Assembly: GCA_021782435.1 (NCBI GenBank)
Contig: JAJXVA010000004.1
Coordinates: 1-32,310, forward strand
Direction of reading: 5' to 3'
DNA length: 32,310 bases
Source of the DNA: Pseudomonadota bacterium
GTDB lineage: Bacteria; Pseudomonadota; Alphaproteobacteria; Acetobacterales; Acetobacteraceae
Shown: in pieces, positions 8,343-16,744 of the stretch
Numbering within the stretch: position 1 is the first letter of the stretch
How the letters are laid out: every line of letters begins with the position of its first letter
Notes under the pieces: generated by a model
Told to the model about the DNA's origin: nothing
Seen by the model: the letters and a program-made list of their open reading frames with translations, nothing else
The model's database searches: none
Made by a program: the position numbers and the translations under genes

Positions 8343-9077
8343 TCAGGCCGCTCCGGCCATCGCATCAGACAGTACTGCCCGTTGCGGCGCCAAAGCCGCG
8401 AGACGGACGGCATCCCGCATCATATAGCCACGGCCCCAGACCGTGCCGATCAGGTTGTCGGCCCCGGCATCAGCAAGCTTGCGCCGCAATTTGCAGATAA
8501 ACACGTCGATGATCTTCATTTCGGGTTCATCCATGCCGCCATATAGGTGATTCAGAAAGGCCTCCTTGGTCAGCACCATACCCTTGCGCAACACCAGCAA
8601 CTCGAGGATCGCGAATTCCTTGCCGGTTAGATGCACCGGCTTGTCGTCGACGAATACTTCTCGGCTGTCGAGATTGAGGGTGAGCGGCCCGACATGCAGG
8701 CTGGGCTGCGCGAACCCCTTGCTGCGCCGCACAATAGCTTGCATCCGCGCCGCCAGTTCCTGGGTGTCGAACGGCTTGGTGATGACATCATCCGCGCCGA
8801 GGCTGAGACATTTGACCCTGACCTGCGGCCGGTTGAGACCGGACATGACCAGTATCGGGGTCTGCACCCGCGCGGCACGCAACCGACGAACCACGTCCGT
8901 GCCTTCGATATCTGGCAGCATCAACTCGAGCAGGATGATGTCGTAATCATAGTGGCGGGCGAGATCGATTGCCTCCTCGCCGGTTTCGGCCTGGTCGGTA
9001 ATACCGCCCTGAGCCTTGAGTGCCTGACTGACGCCCCTAGCCACGGTCAGATCGTGTTCAACGAGCAGGATGCGCAT
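8343..9077 (-). CDS. ctrA: CtrA-family response regulator with Glu51 replacing the phosphorylated Asp
   Basis: A 244-residue OmpR/PhoB-type regulator. The DNA-binding half (about 125-230) carries CtrA signatures: VHLTGKEF, LNHLYGGMDEPE, KIIDVFICKLRRKL, TVWGRGY. CtrA controls cell division, replication and flagellar genes in alphaproteobacteria. The receiver (1-115) is non-canonical: counting from MRILLVEHD, position 51 (codon GAG, 8925-8927) is Glu in LLELMLPD where CtrA has phospho-Asp51, and position 8 is His where CtrA has a metal-binding Asp. Asp9, Ser79 and Lys101 remain. The C-terminus ends Ala-Ala, like the ClpXP degron of CtrA. I start at 9077, matching the CtrA N-terminus; the track's 9089 start adds MVLA. 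It is divergent from fliI. The family call is firm; constitutive activity is inference. Confidence 0.93.
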   Translation of the reverse strand: MRILLVEHDLTVARGVSQALKAQGGITDQAETGEEAIDLARHYDYDIILLELMLPDIEGTDVVRRLRAARVQTPILVMSGLNRPQVRVKCLSLGADDVITKPFDTQELAARMQAIVRRSKGFAQPSLHVGPLTLNLDSREVFVDDKPVHLTGKEFAILELLVLRKGMVLTKEAFLNHLYGGMDEPEMKIIDVFICKLRRKLADAGADNLIGTVWGRGYMMRDAVRLAALAPQRAVLSDAMAGAA

Positions 9078-9107
9078 CGCTAAAACCATTCCGTTATGAC
9101 GTCTTAG

Positions 9108-9136
9108 CGTATACCACCTTTGCGTGTATCCCTCAA
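9108..9136 (-). promoter_or_regulatory. Candidate sigma-70-type promoter for the ctrA-like gene
   Basis: On the minus strand, TTGAGG (9136-9131) and TATACG (9113-9108) are separated by exactly 17 bp, each matching 4 of 6 consensus bases. The inferred start site would give a leader of about 25 nt before the ATG at 9077. The surrounding 9078-9216 spacer is clearly more AT-rich than its neighbours. I saw no full TTAA-N7-TTAA CtrA box and no GANTC methylation site in it. Confidence 0.45.
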
Positions 9137-9216
9137 GCGGATTTTAGCGAAAAAGATGCAATTTCCCCGTCATATCGTCCATATACTATTGCAAACCTCC
9201 GCATACAGGCAATTAC

Positions 9217-10590
9217 GTGTCAATAGTGAGACGATTATCGTATTTAGAGCGTAGTGAGACCGCGGCCCGTCTGGAAGGCACGGTGACTGCCATCGCCGGC
9301 GGCACAATTCATGTCACGGGGCTTTCCCGCCTGCTCGGTGTCGGCGACCGGCTCAGCCTGATCGGGCGGGCCGGGCACGCCACGCGGGCGGAAATCATTG
9401 GCTTTCGCGGCGAAGTGGCCCAGGCCCTGCCGTTCGGCCCGCTCGATGGTGTGGGGCCTGGCAGCCGGGCGGTGTTGCCACTGATCGGTCCACCCGCCCG
9501 CGCTTTCGGCCAGGGCGCAACCCTGACCCCGCATCACAGCTGGATCGGCCGCGTGCTCGACCCCTGCGGCGTGCCGCTGGACGGAAAGGGTAGCGTACGT
9601 CGCGGGCCGGCTCGTGCGCTGCGCGCCCTGCCCGCCAACGCCGTCAGTCGCGGCCGGCTAGGTCCACCGCTCTCTCTGGGCGTGCGGGCGATGGATGCCT
9701 TCACCACCTGCCGACAGGGCCAGCGTCTGGGTCTGTTCGCGGGGTCGGGCGTCGGCAAATCAACACTGATGGCCATGCTGGCGCGCCATGCGGTCTGCGA
9801 TGTGGTGGTACTGGCGCTGGTCGGAGAGCGCGGCCGCGAGGTGCGTGAGTTCCTGGAAGACGTTCTGGGCCCAGACGGAAGGGCGCGTGCGGTGACGATT
9901 GTCGCGACGTCTGACGCCTCACCGCTGGCCCGCCGCGATGCCGCATTGGCTGCCATGACCGTGGCGGAGTTTTTCCGCGATTCCGGCAACTCTGTGTTGC
10001 TGCTGATGGACAGCGTCACCCGTTTCTGCCTGAGCCTGCGCGAGATTGCGCTGGCTGCCGGGGAATTGCCGGCGACGCGCGGCTACCCGCCGGGAGTTTT
10101 CGCGGAACTACCGCGTCTGCTGGAGCGCGCGGGACCGGGCCCTGAGGGTACCGGGCATATTACCGCCCTGTTCACGGTTCTGGTGGAAGGTGATGACATG
10201 AACGAACCCGTAGCCGATGCCGCGCGCGGCATTCTCGATGGGCATATCGTGCTCGACCGCCGCATCGCAGAGGCGGGCCGCTACCCGGCGATCGATGTGC
10301 TACGCTCACTGTCCCGCACGGTGCCGGGCTGCCTGACGCCCGACCAGGCGGCATTGGCTCTGCGGGCGCGGGCCGAGTTGGCCCTGCACGCCGAAATGGC
10401 AGATATGGTACGCCTCGGTGCCTATCGCCCTGGCACCGATCCCGCCGTGGACCAGGCACTGCGACTGGCGCCGCGTCTGCTTAAAATTCTTGCCCAGGAC
10501 CAGGACGAGCCCTCTGATATTCCCGCCGCTTTCGCGGCACTAAGCGCCGCGCTCGCGCCCGAGCCTGGCGCACGGGATAACGCCTCATGA
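9217..10590 (+). CDS. fliI: Flagellum-specific export ATPase FliI
   Basis: Hexameric ATPase at the cytoplasmic base of the flagellar type III export apparatus, related to F1-ATPase beta. The 457-residue protein has an N-terminal barrel domain (about 1-95), the catalytic domain with Walker A GSGVGKST (176-183), GERGREV near 203, Walker B VLLLMD ending at Asp265, and the ATRGYPPGVFAELPRLLERAG segment typical of FliI/SctN ATPases. FliI fits better than a virulence SctN because fliJ follows and a CtrA-type regulator is adjacent. The start is a GTG at 9217 with only a weak upstream AGG; GTG 9226 is an alternative. The stop overlaps the next gene by ATGA. Confidence 0.93.
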   Translation: MSIVRRLSYLERSETAARLEGTVTAIAGGTIHVTGLSRLLGVGDRLSLIGRAGHATRAEIIGFRGEVAQALPFGPLDGVGPGSRAVLPLIGPPARAFGQGATLTPHHSWIGRVLDPCGVPLDGKGSVRRGPARALRALPANAVSRGRLGPPLSLGVRAMDAFTTCRQGQRLGLFAGSGVGKSTLMAMLARHAVCDVVVLALVGERGREVREFLEDVLGPDGRARAVTIVATSDASPLARRDAALAAMTVAEFFRDSGNSVLLLMDSVTRFCLSLREIALAAGELPATRGYPPGVFAELPRLLERAGPGPEGTGHITALFTVLVEGDDMNEPVADAARGILDGHIVLDRRIAEAGRYPAIDVLRSLSRTVPGCLTPDQAALALRARAELALHAEMADMVRLGAYRPGTDPAVDQALRLAPRLLKILAQDQDEPSDIPAAFAALSAALAPEPGARDNAS

Positions 10591-11054
10591 CCGGGCCAGA
10601 CGCCATCCGCCGCCTGCGCCGATTGGTCCGCGCCCGCGCGGCCGATCTTAACGAGGCAAAGCGACGCCTGGCTCAGGCGCTGCACGACGAGGAAAAAGCA
10701 CGCGCGGCCCGCGAAACGGCGGAAGCCGCCATTCATACCGAGACCCTGGCTGCCGAGATTTCCGCCGCCGATGCCGAAGTGGAGGCCTTTGCCCGCTGGC
10801 TGCCGCGGGCCCGCGCCCAGTTGGAGCTGAGCGACCAGGCCCTGGCCCAGGCCGCCGCCGCCGCCGCCGAACGGCGGGCCGAGCTTTCTCTCGTGCGGGC
10901 CGCGGCGGAAGCCGCGGAAAATGCCCTGGCCGAACTGATACGGAACGAGGCTTTGGCCCAGCAGGCCGCGGCGCAGGCCGAAAGTGACGACCGCGCCACC
11001 CTGCGCGCCGCGACCCGCCCGGACGAGGCCGGACCCGGCAGGCCACAGGGCTGA
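10587..11054 (+). CDS. fliJ: FliJ-like flagellar export coiled-coil protein
   Basis: A 155-residue, strongly Ala/Glu/Arg-rich protein predicted to be one long antiparallel coiled coil, with charged heptads from about residue 8 to 135. FliJ is a small coiled-coil stalk protein that sits in the FliI hexamer and connects it to the export gate. Sequence conservation in this family is low, so the call rests on the ATGA overlap with fliI, the size and the helical composition. An Ala-rich composition can arise easily at this GC content, so identity is likely but not proven by motif. No further flagellar genes follow. Confidence 0.72.
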   Translation: MTGPDAIRRLRRLVRARAADLNEAKRRLAQALHDEEKARAARETAEAAIHTETLAAEISAADAEVEAFARWLPRARAQLELSDQALAQAAAAAAERRAELSLVRAAAEAAENALAELIRNEALAQQAAAQAESDDRATLRAATRPDEAGPGRPQG

Positions 11055-11181
11055 GCCGCGCGGTGCGGCTTGCCGGCAGCCGGACGGGCCGCTAAGGCCA
11101 GCGTGACCGAAGCGGCGGGTCTCGCGTCGCCGGCCGAGCTTTTTCGCCCTTCTGCCACTCTGGCCGGCGCCACGGAGCACC

Positions 11182-13824
11182 ATGCCCGACCCCCGCCCCG
11201 TATCATCCGGTCGCCCACCCCGACCACAACCCGCCCCCGGCGCCCTGCCCACCTTGCTCGGCAGGATAGTGGCCTTCAGCCACGACCGAGCCATGGCCAT
11301 GGTCGCCCTCGCCCTGGTGCTGATCGGGCTTTCCGTATTTGCGGCCAGCACACGGCTCGGGGTCTCAACCGATACCGACACGTTGTTCCGCGCGAGCCTG
11401 CCCTGGCGCCAGCACGAAATTGCCCTGGCGCGCGCGTTTCCGGCCGATGCCGGGCTGGTTGCCGTGATTTCCGCCCGCATTCCCGAGGAGGCCGATGCCA
11501 CCGCCGCCGCGCTGGCGGCCATCCTGGCCCAGGACAAGACGCATTTCACCTCGGTGACGCGGCCGGATGCGCTACCCTACCTGCGCCACAACGGGTTGCT
11601 GTTCCTGGACCGGAAGCCTCTGAACAATTTGCTGAATTCCATCATTGCGGCGCAGCCGTTCCTCGGCCAGCTGACCGCCGACCCGTCCGCCCGCGGGTTG
11701 TTTTCCGCCCTGTCGCTGATCGCGCTCGGGGTCGAGCACGGTCAGGCCGATCTGACCGGCTTCACGCCAGCCCTCCAAGGGTTTCAGCGCGCCTTGGCGG
11801 AAGCCGCCGCCGGCCACCCGCAAACGCTTTCCTGGCAGAATTTGCTGGCCGGACCGCTGGTCGCGGAGGCCGGTCCCTATCGCTTCGTGCTGGCTCAGCC
11901 GGTGCAGGATTTCGGAGCGCTGGAACCCGGCCGCGCGGCAACCGACGCGCTGCGCGAAGCCGCCGCGCGGTTGCCGTTCATCCGGAGCGGGGACGCGCAA
12001 CTGGGCATCACCGGCCCGGTGGCATTGGCCGACGAGGAATTCGCGACCGTCGCCGAAGGGGCTGTGTGGGGCACGGCGGGCTCCATGCTGCTGATAACCC
12101 TGTGGCTGTTCCTGGCGGTGGGCAGCTGGCGGCTGATCGTTCCGATCGTGCTCACCCTGCTGCTGGGTCTGGCGCTGACCACCGGCTTCGCGGCCGTGGC
12201 GGTCGGCACGCTCAATCTCGTTTCCGTGGCCTTCGCCATTCTGTTCGTGGGCATCGCGGTGGATTTCGCCATTCAGTTTTCAGTGCGGTTCCGGGAAGTG
12301 CGAGAAGCCGTGCCAGACCTGGCAGACGCGCTGAGGCAGACCGGAAACCAGGCTGGCGGGCAGATATTGGTGGCCGCCGCCGCCACCTCGGCCGGGTTCT
12401 ATGCCTTTGTGCCGACCAGTTTTTCGGGCGTCGCCGAACTCGGCCTGATCGCGGGAACCGGTATGATGATTGCCTTCCTGGCGACACTGGGGTTCCTGCC
12501 GGCGTTCCTTACCCTGTTTCGTGCCCCCGGCGGGCGCGGCGAAACCGGGTTGCACGCCCTGGGCAGGATCGAGCCGCATCTGCTGCGCCATCGTCGTGCC
12601 GTCCTGCTCGGCTTCGCGCTGCTCGGTGTGCTTGGCGTTGTCCTGCTGCCACACCTCGCCTTCGACTCCGACCCTCTGCACACCAAAGACCCGCACACGG
12701 AGTCCATGCGGGTGTTGCGCAAGCTGATAGATGACCCCAACACCAATCCATACACGATTGATATCATAACTCCTTCAGTTGCTTCAGCGACGGTATTGAG
12801 TGACCGCTTGGGCAAACTGCCGCTGGTGGCCCGTGCCCTGAGTCTGGAAAGCTTCGTGCCCACCGACCAGGCGCCCAAACTTGCCGCCATACAGGATGCC
12901 GCCACCATCCTGGGGCCGACGCTCGCCGGCCCAGCGACGCCACCCGTCCCCCCGAGCGCGGCCGATCTGCGCCAGGCCATCCGCGCCGCCGAGGCACAGC
13001 TTGGCGCAGTCCGAACCAAATTGCCGCCTGCGAGCCCCCTGTTGGCGATCGAGGCCGATCTGGCACGGCTGTTCTCCGCGCCGGATGCCACCCTGCTGGC
13101 CATGAACACGGCGCTGACTGAATTCCTGCCCCCGCAACTCGACACGCTCTCGGATGTGCTGAACGTGAGGCCTGTGACCGCCGCCGATATTCCGCCTGAC
13201 CTGGCCCGCCAGTGGGTGCTGCCGGACGGAAGGGCGCGGGTGAACGTGATGCCAAAGCCATTGGCCGAGGATAGCACCGGCCTGCATAGGTTCGTGGCCC
13301 AGGTGCGCGCGGTGGCCCCGGAGGCCGGAGGTGCCGCGGTGACCATCGTCGAGACCGCCGCGACCATCATCGCAGCCTTCCGCGACGCCGCGGTCGGCGC
13401 GCTGGTGGCCATCGCCGGATTGCTTTTCCTGTTTCTGCGCCGGCCACGAACGGTGGCTCTCGTGATGGCCCCCCTGCTGCTTTCGGCGCTGATGGCGGTG
13501 GTGGTGCTGGTGACCACGCGGATGGTGCTGAATTTCGCCAATATCATCGCGTTGCCGCTGCTGCTCGGCGTTGGCGTTTCCTTCAATATCTACTTCGTGA
13601 TGAACTGGCGTGCCGGGGCGCGGCAGTTTCTGGGCACCGGCACGGCGCGCGCGGTTTTGTTTTCGGCCGCGACCACGGCAACCGCCTTCGGCTCCCTGGC
13701 GTTGTCCCACCACCCGGGCACTGCCAGCATGGGCGACCTCCTGCTGATCAGCCTGGGCTGCACATTGCTGGCGACGTTCGGATTTCTGCCGACCCTGCTG
13801 CTCGGCATGAAACCGGACCGATAG
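11182..13824 (+). CDS. hpnN: Hopanoid biosynthesis-associated RND transporter HpnN
   Basis: An 880-residue MMPL/RND-type inner-membrane protein. HpnN family members move hopanoids from the inner to the outer membrane. Topology is the RND pattern: one helix near residues 35-55, a periplasmic domain (about 60-290), a helix cluster (about 295-470), a second single helix near 495, a second periplasmic domain (about 515-725) and a final helix cluster (about 735-875). The segments VGIAVDFAIQFSVRF and LLGVGVSFNIYFVMNW occupy the paired helix-4/10 positions, and the C-terminal ALSHHPGTASMGDLL is typical of this family. No squalene-hopene cyclase or other hpn gene is in the window. The start ATG at 11182 lies 127 nt after fliJ; the overlapping 554-aa track ORF is a shadow. 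Confidence 0.88.
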   Translation: MPDPRPVSSGRPPRPQPAPGALPTLLGRIVAFSHDRAMAMVALALVLIGLSVFAASTRLGVSTDTDTLFRASLPWRQHEIALARAFPADAGLVAVISARIPEEADATAAALAAILAQDKTHFTSVTRPDALPYLRHNGLLFLDRKPLNNLLNSIIAAQPFLGQLTADPSARGLFSALSLIALGVEHGQADLTGFTPALQGFQRALAEAAAGHPQTLSWQNLLAGPLVAEAGPYRFVLAQPVQDFGALEPGRAATDALREAAARLPFIRSGDAQLGITGPVALADEEFATVAEGAVWGTAGSMLLITLWLFLAVGSWRLIVPIVLTLLLGLALTTGFAAVAVGTLNLVSVAFAILFVGIAVDFAIQFSVRFREVREAVPDLADALRQTGNQAGGQILVAAAATSAGFYAFVPTSFSGVAELGLIAGTGMMIAFLATLGFLPAFLTLFRAPGGRGETGLHALGRIEPHLLRHRRAVLLGFALLGVLGVVLLPHLAFDSDPLHTKDPHTESMRVLRKLIDDPNTNPYTIDIITPSVASATVLSDRLGKLPLVARALSLESFVPTDQAPKLAAIQDAATILGPTLAGPATPPVPPSAADLRQAIRAAEAQLGAVRTKLPPASPLLAIEADLARLFSAPDATLLAMNTALTEFLPPQLDTLSDVLNVRPVTAADIPPDLARQWVLPDGRARVNVMPKPLAEDSTGLHRFVAQVRAVAPEAGGAAVTIVETAATIIAAFRDAAVGALVAIAGLLFLFLRRPRTVALVMAPLLLSALMAVVVLVTTRMVLNFANIIALPLLLGVGVSFNIYFVMNWRAGARQFLGTGTARAVLFSAATTATAFGSLALSHHPGTASMGDLLLISLGCTLLATFGFLPTLLLGMKPDR

Positions 13825-14137
13825 ACAAAACGGAACGCGCAACGCTCAGGGAAAAGCAGCAAATCCAATGGCTTCGGATGGAACGACCGACCATCTCGGA
13901 CCGCACGACCTGGAAGTTCCCGGCGCGGGCCTTTTCGCGGCATGCCGCGACCTCCCCGGTTCCGGCCTGATCCGTACCCGGCCAGGCCTGTATGTTTCCG
14001 CCCTCCCGAGCCGCATCGGGTTGCTCATGCGGGTTCTGGGTTCCAACCGGGTTTCAACCGATCGAAAAAATTACCCCACATACGCGCAGAGGCGTTTGGG
14101 ATAAATCTGGCCGCGAGACGGGAGAGGCTGGCGGGGT
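13825..14137 (+). other. Intergenic region between hpnN and the LysR-type regulator
   Basis: 313 bp. A 78-aa track ORF (13868-14104) has no recognisable product and no good ribosome binding site, so I do not call it. The right end carries the regulator's ribosome binding site (GGGAGAGG near 14120) and a set of repeats described separately. Confidence 0.45.
14039..14067 (+). promoter_or_regulatory. Possible LysR-type autoregulatory site
   Basis: Arms GGTT/AACC (14039-14048) and TTTC-N8-GAAA (14052-14067) sit about 70-100 bp before the regulator start. TTCCAACCG and TTTCAACCG form a direct repeat with starts 11 bp apart. LysR-type proteins often bind such T-N11-A dyads upstream of their own gene. 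This is position and shape only. Confidence 0.25.
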
Positions 14138-15034
14138 ATGACCCTGGATCAATTGCGGATATTCGTCGCGGTCGCGGAACGCAACCATGTCACCCGCGCC
14201 GCCGAGTCGCTGCATCTCTCCCAATCGGCGGTCAGCGCGGCCATCGCGGCACTGGAAACGCGCTACGGGGTACGGCTGTTCAACCGCGTCGGGCGCGGGA
14301 TCGAACTAACGGAAACCGGTCGCGAATTCCTGGCCGAGGCGCGCGCCGTGCTGACCCGCGCCGAGCAGGCCGAAGCCACGCTCGCCGGGCTTGGCGGCCT
14401 GACCCGAGGCACGCTCCGCGTGCGCGCGAGCCAGACGATCGCGTCGTATTGGCTGCCGCGCCATCTGGTGGCGTTCCGCCGCGCCCATCCGGGCATAGAA
14501 ATCGCGCTATCGGTCGGCAACACCGCCGAAGTGACCGCCGCCGTGCTGGCGGGCCATGCCGAGCTTGGCTTCATCGAGGGCGATGCCATTGCGCCGAACC
14601 TCGCCAGCCGCCTGATCGCGCGGGATCGTATCGTCATCGTGCTGGGGGCGCAGCATCCGCGCGCGAGCAGCCGGCTCACGGTATCGGACCTGACCACGCT
14701 GGAGTGGGTGCTGCGCGAGCCCGGATCCGGCACGCGGGCGGTGTTCGAGGCGGCTTTGCCCGCCCTGGGTATTTCCGTCGGGCAGTTGCAGGTCGCGCTC
14801 GAACTCCCGAGCAACGAGTCGGTGCGCGCCGCGGTGGAAGCCGGCATGGGCGCGACCGCGCTGTCGGCCTCGGTTGCGGCATCGGGTCTCGAGGCCGGCA
14901 CGCTCGCGCTGGTCGATATCAAACTTCCCGACCGGTTTTTTCAAATGGTGTGGCACACCGAACGCGACCTCAGCCGGGCCGCCAGGCGCCTCGGTGAAAT
15001 CATCGCCGGCCCGGCCAATGCGTCGCCGACCTGA
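14138..15034 (+). CDS. LysR-type transcriptional regulator
   Basis: A 298-residue regulator with an N-terminal winged helix-turn-helix (about 2-60): LRIFVAVAERNHVTRAAESL, then SQSAVSAAIAALE and LFNRVGRGIELTETG. A two-lobe effector-binding domain follows (about 88-290). The segment LREPGSGTRAVFE is shared by a CysB/YeiE/CbbR-like subset, so a small anionic or sulfur ligand is possible but not shown. The ATG at 14138 has a strong GGGAGAGG site. Its neighbours are co-directional hpnN and a convergent amidase gene, so the usual divergent target gene is absent and the regulon cannot be guessed from position. Confidence 0.92.
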   Translation: MTLDQLRIFVAVAERNHVTRAAESLHLSQSAVSAAIAALETRYGVRLFNRVGRGIELTETGREFLAEARAVLTRAEQAEATLAGLGGLTRGTLRVRASQTIASYWLPRHLVAFRRAHPGIEIALSVGNTAEVTAAVLAGHAELGFIEGDAIAPNLASRLIARDRIVIVLGAQHPRASSRLTVSDLTTLEWVLREPGSGTRAVFEAALPALGISVGQLQVALELPSNESVRAAVEAGMGATALSASVAASGLEAGTLALVDIKLPDRFFQMVWHTERDLSRAARRLGEIIAGPANASPT

Positions 15035-15035
15035 T

Positions 15036-15070
15036 CCCCCGCCCCGACGGGCGGCCCCGACGGGCGGGGG
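15036..15070. terminator. Bidirectional terminator between lysR-type gene and amidase gene
   Basis: CCCCCGCCC (15036-15044) pairs perfectly with GGGCGGGGG (15062-15070), followed on the plus strand by TATTT. The inside consists of two direct copies of CCCCGACGGGCGG. It lies in the 51-bp space between two convergent genes, so it can serve both strands. Confidence 0.75.
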
Positions 15071-15085
15071 TATTTCACAGTCGCA

Positions 15086-16642
15086 TCAGGGCGCGAGATG
15101 CGGCGCGAAGCCCGGTGGCGGCAGGGGGGGCGTGATGGTCTGGAACGCGGCACCCAGGGCCAGCATTCGCGCGTCACCGAAGCGCGCACCGATGAAGCTG
15201 AGCCCGACCGGCAGACCATCCACGAGGCCCATGGGGACCGTCAGATGCGGATACCCGGCAACCGCGGGCAGGGTGCCGGCCGCGGGCACGCCGCCATTGT
15301 CACCGAGCACGAGGTCTATTTTCCAGGCCGGACCCGTGGTTGGGGCGATGATCGCGGCAAGGTCGTTGGCTTTGAGCATCTGGTCGATGCCATCCGGGCC
15401 GGCGAGCCGCGCCGATTCCGCACGGGCGGTGAGATAGGCGGGGTCGGTCAGGCCCTGGGTCTGCTCGGCGGCCTCGAATAGATCCTGACCGAACCATCGG
15501 GTCTCGGCCGGGGTTCTCGCATTGAAGGCGATGAGATCGGCCAGGGTACGGCTGGTGACCGCGGGCGGGGCATCCTTCAGATAGTGGGCCATGTCGGGTT
15601 TGATTTCGGTCTTGAGCACGATGGCTTCGTCCTGGCTGATCTTGGTCGTGTCCGGCATGGGGATGGGAACCAGGACGGCGCCCGCCCGTTTGAGAGCATC
15701 CAGGGTCTGGCCATAGAGCGGATCGACCATGGGCAGGGCATTGGCCGGATAGCGCCAGACGCCAAGCCGCACACCAGCGAGCGGCGCGGCACTGACATGG
15801 GCGAACTCGGCGGCAAGGTCGGGGGCGCCGAGAGTGGCGGGGTCGCGTGGGTCATGGCCGGTCATGACCGACATCAGCAACGCGGCATCGGCCGCGGTAT
15901 GGGCCATGGGGCCGGGCGTATCCTGGCTGTGGGAAATGGGCACGACGCCGGTTCGCGAGACGAGCCCGACCGAGGGTTTGAGGCCAACCAGGCCCTGCAT
16001 GCTGCTGGGACAGGTGACGGAACCATCGGTCTCGGTGCCGATCGCGGCGGGCGCGAGCCCGGCGGCGACGGCGGCGGCGCTGCCCGAGGACGAGCCGCAG
16101 GCGGTGCGCGAAAGATCATAGGGGTTGCGCGTCAGGCCGCCGACCGCGGTCCAGCCGGATGTGGCGTTGCTGGAGCGGTAATTGGCCCATTCGCTGAGAT
16201 TGGTCTTGCCGAGTATGATGACGCCGGCGGCGCGCAGCCGGGCAATGACCGGCGCGTCCTTGCGGTAGTTGTGAATGAGCGCGAGTGAGCCGGCGGTGGT
16301 GGGCATCGGGTCGGCGGTGTCGATATTGTCCTTGACCAGGATCGGGATGCCATAGAGCGGACCAGGATGCGCGAGCGATTTGCGCTGCCGGTCGCGAGCC
16401 TCGGCGTCCTTGAGGGCATTGGGGTTGATGGCGATGACGGCGTGCAGGCCGTTGGCGCCCTGGTCGATACGACGGATCCGAGCGAGATAAAACTGCACCA
16501 GTTGCGTCGAGGTGAGCCTGCCCGCACTGAGCGCGGCCTGCAGGTCGGGAATGGTGGCGGTGGCCGGGTTCAGCCCGGCCGCGCGGGCTTGGGCGGTGAA
16601 CAGCAGAGCAGCGAAAAGCGGCAGGCGCGCGGCGAGACGCAT
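15086..16642 (-). CDS. Exported amidase-signature family hydrolase
   Basis: Hydrolase of the amidase signature family, which cleaves amide bonds through a Ser-cisSer-Lys triad. The 518-residue product starts with a cleavable signal peptide (MRLAARLPLF..., ending ARA near residue 21), so it should act in the periplasm or outside the cell. Triad residues are visible: Lys104 in LVKDNIDT, cis-Ser185 in CGSSSGSA, nucleophile Ser208 in ETDGS. TETDGS..CPSS is seen in a subgroup that includes peptide and enantioselective amidases. It is unlikely to be GatA because it is secreted and has no gatB/gatC neighbours. The natural substrate is unknown. It is convergent with the LysR-type gene. Confidence 0.92.
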   Translation of the reverse strand: MRLAARLPLFAALLFTAQARAAGLNPATATIPDLQAALSAGRLTSTQLVQFYLARIRRIDQGANGLHAVIAINPNALKDAEARDRQRKSLAHPGPLYGIPILVKDNIDTADPMPTTAGSLALIHNYRKDAPVIARLRAAGVIILGKTNLSEWANYRSSNATSGWTAVGGLTRNPYDLSRTACGSSSGSAAAVAAGLAPAAIGTETDGSVTCPSSMQGLVGLKPSVGLVSRTGVVPISHSQDTPGPMAHTAADAALLMSVMTGHDPRDPATLGAPDLAAEFAHVSAAPLAGVRLGVWRYPANALPMVDPLYGQTLDALKRAGAVLVPIPMPDTTKISQDEAIVLKTEIKPDMAHYLKDAPPAVTSRTLADLIAFNARTPAETRWFGQDLFEAAEQTQGLTDPAYLTARAESARLAGPDGIDQMLKANDLAAIIAPTTGPAWKIDLVLGDNGGVPAAGTLPAVAGYPHLTVPMGLVDGLPVGLSFIGARFGDARMLALGAAFQTITPPLPPPGFAPHLAP

Positions 16643-16744
16643 CGGATTTCCCTTATCGAGCCGGTTGAGCGCGGTTGGCCTGTCTTCATCAGGGGAGGGC
16701 CTGGGTTACGTCAAGCGCGAACCCGGGCGATGCGTCAGCGCCTA

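Noticed and set aside
9078-9216. CtrA box or CcrM (GANTC) site in the ctrA-fliI spacer
   Set aside because: I scanned both strands and found neither TTAA-N7-TTAA nor GANTC.
11070-12734. 554-aa plus-strand ORF
   Set aside because: Frame shadow of hpnN, with Arg/Gly/Pro-rich composition and no motif.
13868-14104. Possible 78-aa small protein between hpnN and the LysR-type gene
   Set aside because: No ribosome binding site at proper spacing, no recognisable family and no membrane or secretion signal. It overlaps the likely regulatory region of the LysR-type gene.
13942-14997. 351-aa plus-strand ORF overlapping the LysR-type regulator
   Set aside because: Composition is extreme in Arg/Gly/Ala. 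The 14138 frame has an intact LysR helix-turn-helix.
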